Shown here piece after piece: positions 1 through 5,473 of a stretch of DNA of 5,473 nt. The notes below the pieces were generated by a model. The model made no database searches. It saw only the letters and a program-made list of their open reading frames with translations, and had not been told where the DNA came from. Position 1 is the first letter of the stretch; each line of letters begins with the position of its first letter. The translations under genes and the position numbers were made by a program. The DNA is from an uncultured Bacilli bacterium (GTDB lineage Bacteria > Bacillota_I > Bacilli_A > RF39 > UBA660): the NCBI GenBank assembly GCA_947632495.1, contig CANRPL010000068.1, positions 1-5,473 of the forward strand, given 5' to 3'.

Positions 1-802
1 GCTCTACATCAGGCGTTGGGAAGGCTTCTTGTACTTCAGGTTCTTCTAATGAAGCCGCTTCTTCAAACTTTACTTCTCTAGATAAATCTACTAAAGTCTT
101 ACCCTCTCTTATCGCGGTTATTAATTCTTTTCGAGAAACACCAAAGTTTAAACATAAAGCATTGATAATAGCTAAAGCTCTTCCTTTATTTAACTTGTCT
201 AAAAAATTAGCTAGTTCTACAGCCTTATCACCTCTAGCTGAATAATAACCATCAACACCTAGCTTTTCAATAACTGACGCATCCAAATCACCATTTAATT
301 TTCGATTTTGGCCATTAGTATATTCTACAACAACATCAGCTAATTGATCTAAACCTTCAATCTTTGATAATAATTCTTCAACAGAAGCACTACTATTAAT
401 TAAAGCTTTAGTACTTAAACGATTTCTAAATTTATTTTCATCAAAAGGAATATTGAAATAATTACTGATAACATAACCATATTTAATCATGTCTTCTGAA
501 GTAACTCTTCTTTGACATAAAACCCTTGGCAATCTATATAGATAGCTAATTAATTCATCTTCCGTCTTAACATTACCATGTTTTGTAATATTACCGATGA
601 CAATACGTTCATACATATCATCATTTAGAGGAAAACGTTTTAAGACTTCTTCCGCCCAACTTAATGAAAAACGGCGTCCCTCATATTCAGAAGATAAACG
701 ATCTTGATAAGCATAATAAATACGTTCCGAAGCTTGATCGTTTAGCCATACCTTTCCATTATTATCAGTTATTAATTCATCCTTAAACCATAATTGATCC
801 AT
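1..802 (-). CDS. Hypothetical protein, 3' end beyond window edge
   Basis: I do not recognise this protein. The frame is open for 267 codons from ATG at 802 to the left edge with no stop, so the C-terminus is missing. The start is supported by AGGAG 8 nt upstream and an extended -10 promoter just before it. The protein begins MDQLWFKDEL and shows no signal peptide or long hydrophobic segment, so it is probably cytoplasmic. It is rich in charged and aromatic residues (Trp at 5, 19 and 49; IYYAYQDRL near 28-36) and looks mainly helical. Residues about 191-240 could form a helical domain (ALAIINALCLNFGVSRKEL). From about residue 240 the chain turns acidic with scattered prolines (FEEAASLEEPEVQEAFPTPD), as in a linker before a further domain. 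Codon use matches the neighbours. It follows the HU gene but is separated from it by a strong terminator. That this is a real gene is well supported; its function is unknown. Confidence 0.85.
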   Translation of the reverse strand, partial: MDQLWFKDELITDNNGKVWLNDQASERIYYAYQDRLSSEYEGRRFSLSWAEEVLKRFPLNDDMYERIVIGNITKHGNVKTEDELISYLYRLPRVLCQRRVTSEDMIKYGYVISNYFNIPFDENKFRNRLSTKALINSSASVEELLSKIEGLDQLADVVVEYTNGQNRKLNGDLDASVIEKLGVDGYYSARGDKAVELANFLDKLNKGRALAIINALCLNFGVSRKELITAIREGKTLVDLSREVKFEEAASLEEPEVQEAFPTPDVE

Positions 803-810
803 TAATATCA

Positions 811-815
811 CTCCT
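811..815 (-). promoter_or_regulatory. Ribosome binding site of the unknown gene
   Basis: AGGAG on the minus strand lies 8 nt before the ATG at 802. It fixes the start of the partial gene, for which no stop is available to define the frame. Confidence 0.75.
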
Positions 816-827
816 AGGCTACTTATA

Positions 828-843
828 CAAATAAATTATATCA
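828..843 (-). promoter_or_regulatory. Extended -10 promoter of the unknown gene
   Basis: The minus strand reads TGATATAAT at 843 to 835, a perfect TATAAT (840-835) with the TGn extension. No good -35 hexamer lies 16-18 nt upstream (the candidates are ATACCC, TACCCA and ACCCAA), which fits an extended -10 promoter that does not need one. Start of transcription is expected near the G at 828, giving a leader of about 26 nt. It sits just after the HU terminator, so the unknown gene is likely its own transcription unit. No operator is evident. Confidence 0.65.
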
Positions 844-874
844 TAAAATAAAGTCTTTGGGTATATTAATGCAT

Positions 875-901
875 AAAAAAAGCATTAAATTAATTTAATG
901 C
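875..901 (-). terminator. Intrinsic terminator of the HU gene
   Basis: The minus-strand transcript has a perfect 8-bp stem, GCAUUAAA and UUUAAUGC, around a UUAA loop (901-882), followed directly by seven U (881-875). The whole 20-nt hairpin is palindromic. It begins inside the HU coding region: the last codons Ala-Leu-Asn and the TAA stop (892-890) form the 5' arm and loop. The stem is AT-rich with only two G-C pairs per arm, yet the unbroken U7 makes it convincing. A third copy of the arm, GCATTAA, follows the U tract at 872-866. Confidence 0.85.
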
Positions 902-1162
902 ATCTTTTAATTTAGATCCAGCTTTAACTGTAACAGCTACTCTTGCAGGAATATTTACAACTTCACCAGTTCTAGGGTTACGACCTTTTTTAGCATCTTT
1001 CTTTTTAGCAGTGAAAGTAGCAACACCTGTTAAAGCAACTTTCTTATCTTTCTTTAATCCTTTAATAACTCCGCTCATCATAGCGTCTAATGCACGAGTA
1101 GCATCTGCCTTTGTTAATCCTGTTTCTTCTGCGATGTGATTTACTAAATCTGTTTTTGTCAT
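890..1162 (-). CDS. hup: HU-family DNA-binding protein
   Basis: The product is a 90-residue histone-like protein of the HU/IHF family, which binds and bends DNA as a dimer and compacts the nucleoid. The length is typical. The N-terminal helices read MTKTDLVNHIAEETGLTKADATRALDAM in two stretches (residues 1-28). The signature GRNPRTGE lies at 60-67, with the intercalating arm-tip proline at 63, and the second arm strand VVNIPA follows at 68-73. The C-terminal helix AGSKLKDALN matches the family. The stretch between helix and arm (GVATFTAKKKDAKKG, 46-60) is more lysine-rich than the usual GFGxFE-type segment. A single HU gene in low-G+C bacteria is commonly essential (hbs in Bacillus). It has its own promoter, a perfect Shine-Dalgarno and its own terminator, so it is probably a strongly expressed monocistronic gene. 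The IHF subunits are less likely given the lineage. Confidence 0.96.
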   Translation of the reverse strand: MTKTDLVNHIAEETGLTKADATRALDAMMSGVIKGLKKDKKVALTGVATFTAKKKDAKKGRNPRTGEVVNIPARVAVTVKAGSKLKDALN

Positions 1163-1169
1163 TTGTTTT

Positions 1170-1176
1170 ACCTCCT
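1170..1176 (-). promoter_or_regulatory. Strong Shine-Dalgarno of the HU gene
   Basis: AGGAGGT on the minus strand is 7 nt before the ATG at 1162. It is the best ribosome binding site in the window, as expected for an abundant nucleoid protein. Confidence 0.9.
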
Positions 1177-1182
1177 ATAAAT

Positions 1183-1196
1183 GCAAGCTATCTTGC
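1183..1196 (-). promoter_or_regulatory. Small hairpin in the HU leader
   Basis: The leader contains GCAAG, AUAG loop, CUUGC: a 5-bp stem with three G-C pairs. With transcription predicted to start near 1200, this stem lies 4-17 nt from the 5' end. It ends 6 nt before the Shine-Dalgarno and does not occlude it. A 5'-terminal stem can protect an mRNA from decay; equally, the palindrome could be a protein-binding site on DNA. The sequence alone does not decide between these. Confidence 0.4.
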
Positions 1197-1206
1197 TTAC
1201 ATTTTA

Positions 1207-1235
1207 AGAATACCATATCTAAATAAGAAAAGCAA
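1207..1235 (-). promoter_or_regulatory. SigA-type promoter of the HU gene
   Basis: On the minus strand the -35 hexamer is TTGCTT (1235-1230), the spacer is exactly 17 nt, and the -10 hexamer is TATTCT (1212-1207) with a TGG extension immediately before it (TGn motif). The predicted start is the G at 1200, leaving a leader of about 38 nt with a small hairpin and a perfect ribosome binding site. No CIRCE-like inverted repeat is present, so there is no sign that HU shares HrcA control with the chaperone genes. Confidence 0.75.
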
Positions 1236-1237
1236 TA

Positions 1238-1254
1238 TTTTTTTAACTTTTTTT
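1238..1254 (-). promoter_or_regulatory. Phased A-tracts, probable UP element of HU
   Basis: The minus strand carries two A7 runs at 1244-1238 and 1254-1248, centred 10 bp apart, directly upstream of the -35 box. Relative to the predicted start at 1200 they occupy -38 to -44 and -48 to -54, the proximal and distal UP-element positions contacted by the RNA polymerase alpha C-terminal domains. In-phase A-tracts also bend DNA. The assignment is by position and composition only. Confidence 0.5.
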
Positions 1255-1271
1255 GTTAATTTTAAAGGCTT

Positions 1272-1293
1272 TAACCCAATAAAAAAAGGGCTA
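1272..1293 (-). terminator. Weak hairpin at the dnaJ stop, doubtful terminator
   Basis: The transcript can form a 6-bp stem UAGCCC/GGGUUA, including one G-U pair, starting at the dnaJ stop codon with a 10-nt U-rich loop. There is no U tract after the stem; the U7 run lies in the loop. The rest of the 128-nt dnaJ-HU gap (1163-1290) is AT-rich, with short inverted repeats such as TTAAA-GCC-TTTAA, and holds the HU promoter. This is the only candidate end signal after dnaJ; termination may be inefficient or depend on Rho. Confidence 0.2.
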
Positions 1294-2424
1294 GGCGTTC
1301 TTTCGCACATAGTCCTTTATCTTTTTAAATTCTGATCCACTTTCTAAATCTGTATCTTGAAGTTTTTCAAATAACTTTTTCTGTTCGTGAGATAATTTTT
1401 TAGGAACAATAATACGTAGGATAACATACATATTACCTTTAATACCACTACGAACATTTTCAATACCTTTACCTTTAAGGCGATGTTTATCTCCGCTTTC
1501 ACTACCAGCCGGAATCGTAAGTTTAACATTGCCATATAAAGTTGGAATATCCTTTTTACATCCTAATACCGCATCGGTTATAGTAATAGGAATTTCAAGA
1601 TAAATATCATCTCCATCACGCATAAATAATTCATGTTCCTTAACATAAAATTCTAAATATAAGTCGCCATTAGATCCACCATTACTTCCGGCTTCACCTT
1701 TACCAGGAACGCGTAACTGATTACCATTGTCAACACCAGCTGGTACTTTTACCTCTATATCCGTGTTTTTAGTAATCTTACCCTTGCCATGACACTTACT
1801 ACATACACGCTCATAAGCACTACCTTCACCATTACAATCTGGGCATGTTGTACGAGAAGCGAAGGTACCAAATAAAGTTCTTTGTTCTGTTGTTACCACG
1901 CCACTACCATGACAAGTTGAACATGTTTTAAGTCCACTACCACCATGGCCATCACACTCTGGACAATCAGCTGCGACCGGAACATTAATCGTCTTTTTAG
2001 TCCCAAAAACAGCTTCTTCAAAGGTTAAGGTTACACGCATTAATTTATCAGCACCCTTACGACGGCGGCTACCTCCACGACCATTAAAAGATGAACCGCC
2101 AAACGATGAACCACCGAAACCGAATCCTCCACCAAAGATTTCACTAAAGATATCGCTAAAATCAAAGTCAGAGAAATCATAACCAGCTCCACCATTCATC
2201 TGATCAAATGCCGCATGACCAAATTGATCATATTGATGGCGTTTATCAGCATCGCTTAAAACTGCATATGCTTCTTGAGCTTCTTTAAATTTTTCAGCGG
2301 CATCAGGAGCTTTATTGACATCGGGGTGATACTGCTTCGCTAATTTACGAAAGGCACTTTTAATTTGCTTTTCATCAGCATCTTTAGGAACACCCAAGAC
2401 CTCATAATAATCTCTTTTTTCCAT
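1291..2424 (-). CDS. dnaJ: Chaperone protein DnaJ (Hsp40)
   Basis: This is a complete class I DnaJ of 377 residues, the co-chaperone that delivers unfolded clients to DnaK and stimulates its ATPase in the cytoplasm. The J domain spans residues 5-69 with HPD at 33-35. A Gly/Phe-rich region follows (about 70-118) with a GGSSF repeat. The zinc domain has four intact CxxCxGxG motifs with cysteine pairs at 154/157, 168/171, 194/197 and 208/211. In this family motifs 1 and 4 bind one zinc and motifs 2 and 3 the other. The C-terminal client-binding domains follow, with the typical DIPTLYGNVKLTIPAG segment near 292-307. The length is normal and no key residue is missing. The start is fixed by GAGGTGA upstream. 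It lies 12 nt after pepF rather than directly after dnaK. The stop is TAG. Confidence 0.98.
   Translation of the reverse strand: MEKRDYYEVLGVPKDADEKQIKSAFRKLAKQYHPDVNKAPDAAEKFKEAQEAYAVLSDADKRHQYDQFGHAAFDQMNGGAGYDFSDFDFSDIFSEIFGGGFGFGGSSFGGSSFNGRGGSRRRKGADKLMRVTLTFEEAVFGTKKTINVPVAADCPECDGHGGSGLKTCSTCHGSGVVTTEQRTLFGTFASRTTCPDCNGEGSAYERVCSKCHGKGKITKNTDIEVKVPAGVDNGNQLRVPGKGEAGSNGGSNGDLYLEFYVKEHELFMRDGDDIYLEIPITITDAVLGCKKDIPTLYGNVKLTIPAGSESGDKHRLKGKGIENVRSGIKGNMYVILRIIVPKKLSHEQKKLFEKLQDTDLESGSEFKKIKDYVRKNA
2090..2119 (-). repeat. 15-bp tandem repeat in the DnaJ Gly/Phe region
   Basis: Two 15-bp units (2090-2104 and 2105-2119 on the plus strand, both starting GATGAACC) match at 12 of 15 positions. 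They encode the repeated GGSSF of the Gly/Phe-rich linker. Such in-frame repeats are ordinary in this flexible region and mark a spot where linker length could vary between strains. Confidence 0.7.
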
Positions 2425-2439
2425 ACTTCTTCACCTCTA
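2425..2439 (-). promoter_or_regulatory. pepF stop / dnaJ ribosome binding site junction
   Basis: The pepF stop TAG (2439-2437) runs directly into the dnaJ Shine-Dalgarno: its final G begins GAGGTGA if counted with the next bases, and AGGTG lies 7 nt before the dnaJ ATG at 2424. Only 12 nt separate the genes and no promoter fits in between. A ribosome ending pepF covers the dnaJ start, which points to translational coupling. Confidence 0.75.
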
Positions 2440-4227
2440 TATTAATTCTTCGAGCTCCTTTAATTTATCTTTAAACATTATAAGAGCTTTTTCAATTGGT
2501 TCTTTTGTCTGCATATCTACCCCTGCTCTCTTTAGGAGTTCAAGAGGATAATCAGAACCACCACTACTTAAAAGTTCTAAATAGGCATCACGAGCTTTAG
2601 TATTCCCTTTTAATATCTCACCGGCAATCGCTAGAGCACTAGCTAAACCCGTCGCATATTTGTATACATAAAAAGATGTATAAAAATGAGGAATACGAGC
2701 CCATTCATAACGAATATCATCATCACTAACGATATTATCGCCATAATATAACTTATTTAATTCATAATATGTCGCACTAAAATTATCCGCAGTTAATGGT
2801 TCATTATTACTATATTTATCATGCATAAGCATTTCAAATTCTGCAAACATCGTCTGACGATAGATTGTCGTTCTGACTTTATCGATAAATTCAGTTAGAT
2901 AGAAAATCTTTTCCTCTTTACTATCAGCGTGTTTGTATAGATAATCATTTAGAAGAACTTCATTAACTGTCGAAGCAATTTCCGCTAAAAAGATAGGATA
3001 CTCATGATTAATATAGGCTTGATGTTGATTAGAATAATAACTGTGCATTGAATGACCTAATTCATGAGCCATAGTACTTACCGCATCAACGGTATTATCA
3101 TAATTTAGTAATAAATAAGGATAAGAATCATAACATCCCCAACTATAGGCACCAGATTTTTTACCCTTATTAGGATAGATATCAATCCAACGCTCTGTAA
3201 AAGCTTTATGTAAATCTTCAATATATTGTTCACCTAATGGTTTTAAAGCTTCAAAGACAATTTTTTTACCCTCATCAAAAGGAATATTTTTACTATCACC
3301 CTTAACTAAATCAACATAGATATCATACATGTGCATTTCATCTAGATTAAGAGCTTTCTTACGTAAAGCCATATATTCATACATTAAAGGAAGTCCATTA
3401 TGAACAGCTTCAATTAAATTGTGATAGACCGAAAGATCAATATTATCAGCATATAAACTTTCTTCTAGAGGACTCTTAAAATGACGAACATCACTCATAA
3501 AGAAGTTTTCTTTAATATTACCTTTTAACGCTGCCGCTATCGTATTTTTAAACTTCTTAAAGTAATTAAACATTCCTTTAAAAGCCATCATACGAACATT
3601 ACGATCTTTACTTCCCATATATTTAATGTAATTGCTATTTGTAAGTTCTACTTCTTGACCATTCTCATCAGTAATAGTACCTAAATCAATATCAGCATTA
3701 TCGAAATTATAGAAAACATCATCACCAGTACCAAAGGCATTAGTAGCTTTAGCAATTACTTCTTCAAGCTCTTTACTTAAAGTATGATCTTTATAACGAT
3801 ACATTTTTTCTAAATCAAAACGATATGGTTTAAGGCGTTCATCTTCTTCAACCATTTCAATTACCTTTTCATATGGTGGCTCAAGCATTTCAGCACCAAT
3901 AAAAGATAACTTACTACTTATATCATCATAGACTTTTTCAAAATGCATCTTAATTTCTTGATACTTACTATTAGTTGTATCAGTATCACATAAAAGATGA
4001 GCATACATATACATTTTAAGACTTAAACGGCTCAATTTTTCATATGCAACATAAAAGTTATAAAGGCTATCACTATTATCCATAATATGGCCTTCATATG
4101 ACAAAACTTCATTAGTTAAAGCATCAAGTTCAGAAAAATCTTTTTCATACTCCGTAATTGAAGCATAAAGCGCTGATAAATCCCACTGATCTTCTATTTT
4201 TATTTCTTCGCGTTTTGGCGTATCCAT
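2437..4227 (-). CDS. pepF: Oligoendopeptidase F (M3 family zinc peptidase)
   Basis: This is a complete 596-residue PepF-type metallopeptidase of family M3B, close to the usual 600. These cytoplasmic enzymes cut oligopeptides of roughly 7-17 residues and take part in peptide turnover. The zinc site HELGH is at 388-392 (zinc ligands His388 and His392, catalytic Glu389), and the third ligand is Glu416 in FLAEIAS. The C-terminal signature RIPHFYTSFYVYKYATG (511-527) and GAYSWG (359-364) are also diagnostic. The N-terminal half is helical, as in the family. There is no signal peptide, so it acts inside the cell. The start is supported by AGGAG 5 nt upstream. The gene lies between dnaK (49 nt) and dnaJ (12 nt), which suggests, without proving, that it degrades peptides released during protein quality control. 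The stop is TAG. Thimet oligopeptidase or a PepF variant with other specificity cannot be excluded. Confidence 0.95.
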   Translation of the reverse strand: MDTPKREEIKIEDQWDLSALYASITEYEKDFSELDALTNEVLSYEGHIMDNSDSLYNFYVAYEKLSRLSLKMYMYAHLLCDTDTTNSKYQEIKMHFEKVYDDISSKLSFIGAEMLEPPYEKVIEMVEEDERLKPYRFDLEKMYRYKDHTLSKELEEVIAKATNAFGTGDDVFYNFDNADIDLGTITDENGQEVELTNSNYIKYMGSKDRNVRMMAFKGMFNYFKKFKNTIAAALKGNIKENFFMSDVRHFKSPLEESLYADNIDLSVYHNLIEAVHNGLPLMYEYMALRKKALNLDEMHMYDIYVDLVKGDSKNIPFDEGKKIVFEALKPLGEQYIEDLHKAFTERWIDIYPNKGKKSGAYSWGCYDSYPYLLLNYDNTVDAVSTMAHELGHSMHSYYSNQHQAYINHEYPIFLAEIASTVNEVLLNDYLYKHADSKEEKIFYLTEFIDKVRTTIYRQTMFAEFEMLMHDKYSNNEPLTADNFSATYYELNKLYYGDNIVSDDDIRYEWARIPHFYTSFYVYKYATGLASALAIAGEILKGNTKARDAYLELLSSGGSDYPLELLKRAGVDMQTKEPIEKALIMFKDKLKELEELI

Positions 4228-4232
4228 ATTCT

Positions 4233-4237
4233 CTCCT
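4233..4237 (-). promoter_or_regulatory. Ribosome binding site of pepF
   Basis: AGGAG lies 5 nt before the ATG at 4227, within GATAGGAGAGAAT. It follows the intergenic hairpin by 6 nt, so the hairpin does not cover it. Confidence 0.75.
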
Positions 4238-4243
4238 ATCTAT

Positions 4244-4277
4244 AAAGTAAAGTTCTAGTTACCTAGAACTCCACTTT
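4244..4277 (-). terminator. Long hairpin between dnaK and pepF
   Basis: The transcript after the dnaK stop can fold into a 15-bp stem with a GUAA loop (4262-4259), which is of GNRA type. The core is a perfect 8 bp (AGUUCUAG with CUAGAACU), extended by two G-U pairs and five more pairs (AAAGU with ACUUU). The 5' arm begins at the last A of the dnaK stop. Read as a terminator, the 8-bp core is followed by the U-rich UUACUUUAUA, which is weaker than a true U tract. Read as the full stem, it could be an RNase processing site or a stabiliser of the dnaK 3' end. As pepF has no visible promoter of its own, a leaky terminator or a processing site fits best. Confidence 0.6.
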
Positions 4278-5473
4278 TATTTTTCTTCATATTCAGCATC
4301 CATGACATCTTTGTCATTCTTGTCATCTTTATCTTCATGATCATCTTTTGAAGAAGCACTTTCAGCTTCACGTTCTTTAGCAGCCTCTTCATATACTTTA
4401 GAAGCTAAAGCCATAGCTGTCTCTTGTAACTTTTCTTGTTTCTTCTTGATATCTTCGATATCATCACCTTCTAGAGCTTTCTTTAAATCTTCCATTTGCT
4501 CTTCGGCTTTTTCTTTATCTTTCTTATCTACTTTATCGCCTAAATCTTTGATAGCTTTTTCGGTAGCAAAAATCATTTGTTCAGCATCATTTCGTGTATC
4601 AGCTTCTTCTTTACGTTTCTCATCAGCTTCACGATTCTTTTCAGCCTCTTCAACCATCTTATCAATTTCATCATCTGATAAGTTTGTAGAAGCCGTAATA
4701 GTAATAGATTGTTCCTTGTTAGTACCTAAATCTTTAGCACGAACATTAACAATACCATTAGCATCGATATCAAAGGTAACTTCAATTTGTGGTACTCCTC
4801 TAGGTGCTGGAGGAATATTCGTAAGTTGGAAGCGACCTAAAGTCTTATTATCTTCAGCCATCTTTCTCTCACCTTGTAAAACGTGAATATCAACAGCTGG
4901 TTGATTATCCGTGGCTGTAGAGAAAACTTGTGATTTACTAGTTGGAATAGTTGTATTTCTTGGAATTAAAGTTGTAAATACGCCACCTAATGTTTCAAGG
5001 CCTAAAGATAGAGGTGTAACATCAAGTAGGACGATATCAGCAACGTCACCAGTTAGGACACCACCTTGAATAGCAGCACCCATTGCGACAACTTCATCTG
5101 GGTTAACACCTTTAGATGGTTCTTTACCTAATTCGTCTTTAACTAATTCTTGAACTTTTGGAATACGTGTAGATCCACCAACTAATAATACTTTATCAAT
5201 ATCACTAGCTTTTAATTTAGCATCTTTTAAAGCTTTACGTACTGGCTCTAAAGTACTCTCTAATAAATCGTCAACTAATTCTTCAAATTTAGCACGGGTT
5301 AAATCTTTTTCATAACTTATACCTTGCGCTATAAAAGGTAAACTAATCGTTGTTTTAGTTGAGCTTGATAAATTCTTTTTAGCTTTTTCAGCTTCGTCTT
5401 TAATACGTTGCATTGCCATCTTATCATCTGATAAGTCAATATCATGTTCTTTCTTGATATCTTTAACAATGTA
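4277..5473 (-). CDS. dnaK: Chaperone protein DnaK (Hsp70), 5' end beyond window
   Basis: The frame runs off the right edge. 398 residues plus a TAA stop remain, starting YIVKDIKKEHDIDLSDDKMAM; by family comparison roughly the first 200-odd residues are missing, so the internal Met codons here are not the start. Hsp70 uses ATP to bind and release unfolded proteins. Visible parts are the second half of the ATPase domain, with the nucleotide-binding motif VLLVGGSTRIP (partial residues 95-105), then the interdomain linker VADIVLLDV (144-152). The beta substrate-binding domain follows (TPLSLGLETLGG onward), then the charged helical lid. The tail is unusually rich in Asp and Lys (KDDHEDKDDKNDKD) and ends DAEYEEK, close to the usual EEx end. 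hrcA and grpE, often upstream in Firmicutes, and any CIRCE site would lie outside the window. The next gene downstream is pepF rather than dnaJ. Confidence 0.98.
   Translation of the reverse strand, partial: YIVKDIKKEHDIDLSDDKMAMQRIKDEAEKAKKNLSSSTKTTISLPFIAQGISYEKDLTRAKFEELVDDLLESTLEPVRKALKDAKLKASDIDKVLLVGGSTRIPKVQELVKDELGKEPSKGVNPDEVVAMGAAIQGGVLTGDVADIVLLDVTPLSLGLETLGGVFTTLIPRNTTIPTSKSQVFSTATDNQPAVDIHVLQGERKMAEDNKTLGRFQLTNIPPAPRGVPQIEVTFDIDANGIVNVRAKDLGTNKEQSITITASTNLSDDEIDKMVEEAEKNREADEKRKEEADTRNDAEQMIFATEKAIKDLGDKVDKKDKEKAEEQMEDLKKALEGDDIEDIKKKQEKLQETAMALASKVYEEAAKEREAESASSKDDHEDKDDKNDKDVMDAEYEEK

Noticed and set aside
1245..1259. Inverted repeat TTAAC-T7-GTTAA between dnaJ and HU, as a dnaJ terminator
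   Set aside because: On the minus strand the stem is 5 bp of mostly A-U and is followed by A, not U. The sequence is better explained as the HU UP element.
803..1290. CIRCE or CtsR heat-shock operators in the intergenic regions
   Set aside because: I looked for TTAGCACTC-N9-GAGTGCTAA and for CtsR-type direct repeats near the HU, dnaJ and unknown-gene starts and saw none. Any CIRCE site for the chaperone operon would lie upstream of dnaK outside the window.
1111..1335. Plus-strand open frame of 74 codons
   Set aside because: It overlaps the HU start, its promoter and the dnaJ end on the opposite strand, has no credible ribosome binding site, and its hydrophobic translation comes from reading AT-rich intergenic DNA.
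1344..1535. Minus-strand open frame of 63 codons inside dnaJ
   Set aside because: It is an alternative frame of the well-conserved DnaJ C-terminal domain, with no start signal and no family resemblance.
4446..4886. Plus-strand open frame of 146 codons opposite dnaK
   Set aside because: It is the antisense of the DnaK lid and substrate-binding domain. The Ser/Phe-rich translation is the expected complement of the Lys/Glu-rich helices.
4277..5419. Internal ATG at 5419 as the start of a short DnaK-like protein
   Set aside because: The frame continues to the window edge with conserved DnaK sequence (YIVKDIKKEHDIDLSDDK) and there is no ribosome binding site, so it is an interior methionine of a truncated gene.

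Overview
This AT-rich window holds five genes, all on the minus strand. In transcription order (high to low coordinate) they are: a 5'-truncated dnaK (398 residues plus stop remain), a complete oligoendopeptidase F gene (pepF), a complete dnaJ, a small HU-family nucleoid protein gene, and a gene cut by the left edge whose product I do not recognise. No RNA gene, CRISPR array, insertion sequence or transfer junction is visible.

The organism looks like a low-G+C Gram-positive bacterium (Firmicutes/Bacillota or a related Mollicutes-like or Erysipelotrichia-like lineage). The grounds are the strong AT bias, the purine-rich Shine-Dalgarno sites (the HU gene has AGGAGGT), extended -10 promoters, a U-tract terminator, and DnaK, DnaJ and PepF sequences of Firmicutes type. 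Tryptophan is TGG throughout and the four visible stops are TAA (dnaK, HU) and TAG (pepF, dnaJ). TGA is not read in frame anywhere, so nothing points to the Mycoplasma code. A finer placement cannot be made from the window.

Right part (2422-5473): the chaperone block. DnaK and DnaJ are the Hsp70/Hsp40 pair, normally adjacent in Firmicutes heat-shock operons. Here pepF sits between them. pepF and dnaJ are 12 nt apart, and the pepF stop touches the dnaJ ribosome binding site, so these two are almost certainly co-transcribed and probably translationally coupled. The 49-nt dnaK-pepF gap is mostly filled by a long hairpin with a GUAA loop and a U-rich 3' side. It may be a partial terminator, a processing site or an mRNA stabiliser.

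Left part (1-1290): the HU gene has a well-formed promoter (TTGCTT-17-TATTCT with TG extension) preceded by two A7 tracts exactly 10 bp apart in UP-element position. It also has a small hairpin near the predicted 5' end, a perfect Shine-Dalgarno, and an intrinsic terminator that begins inside its last codons. The unknown gene follows with its own extended -10 promoter. HU and the unknown gene therefore look like separate transcription units next to the chaperone operon.

I found no clear new biological system. The points most worth following are the dnaK-pepF-dnaJ order, the hairpin at the dnaK-pepF junction, and the unidentified gene at 1-802.
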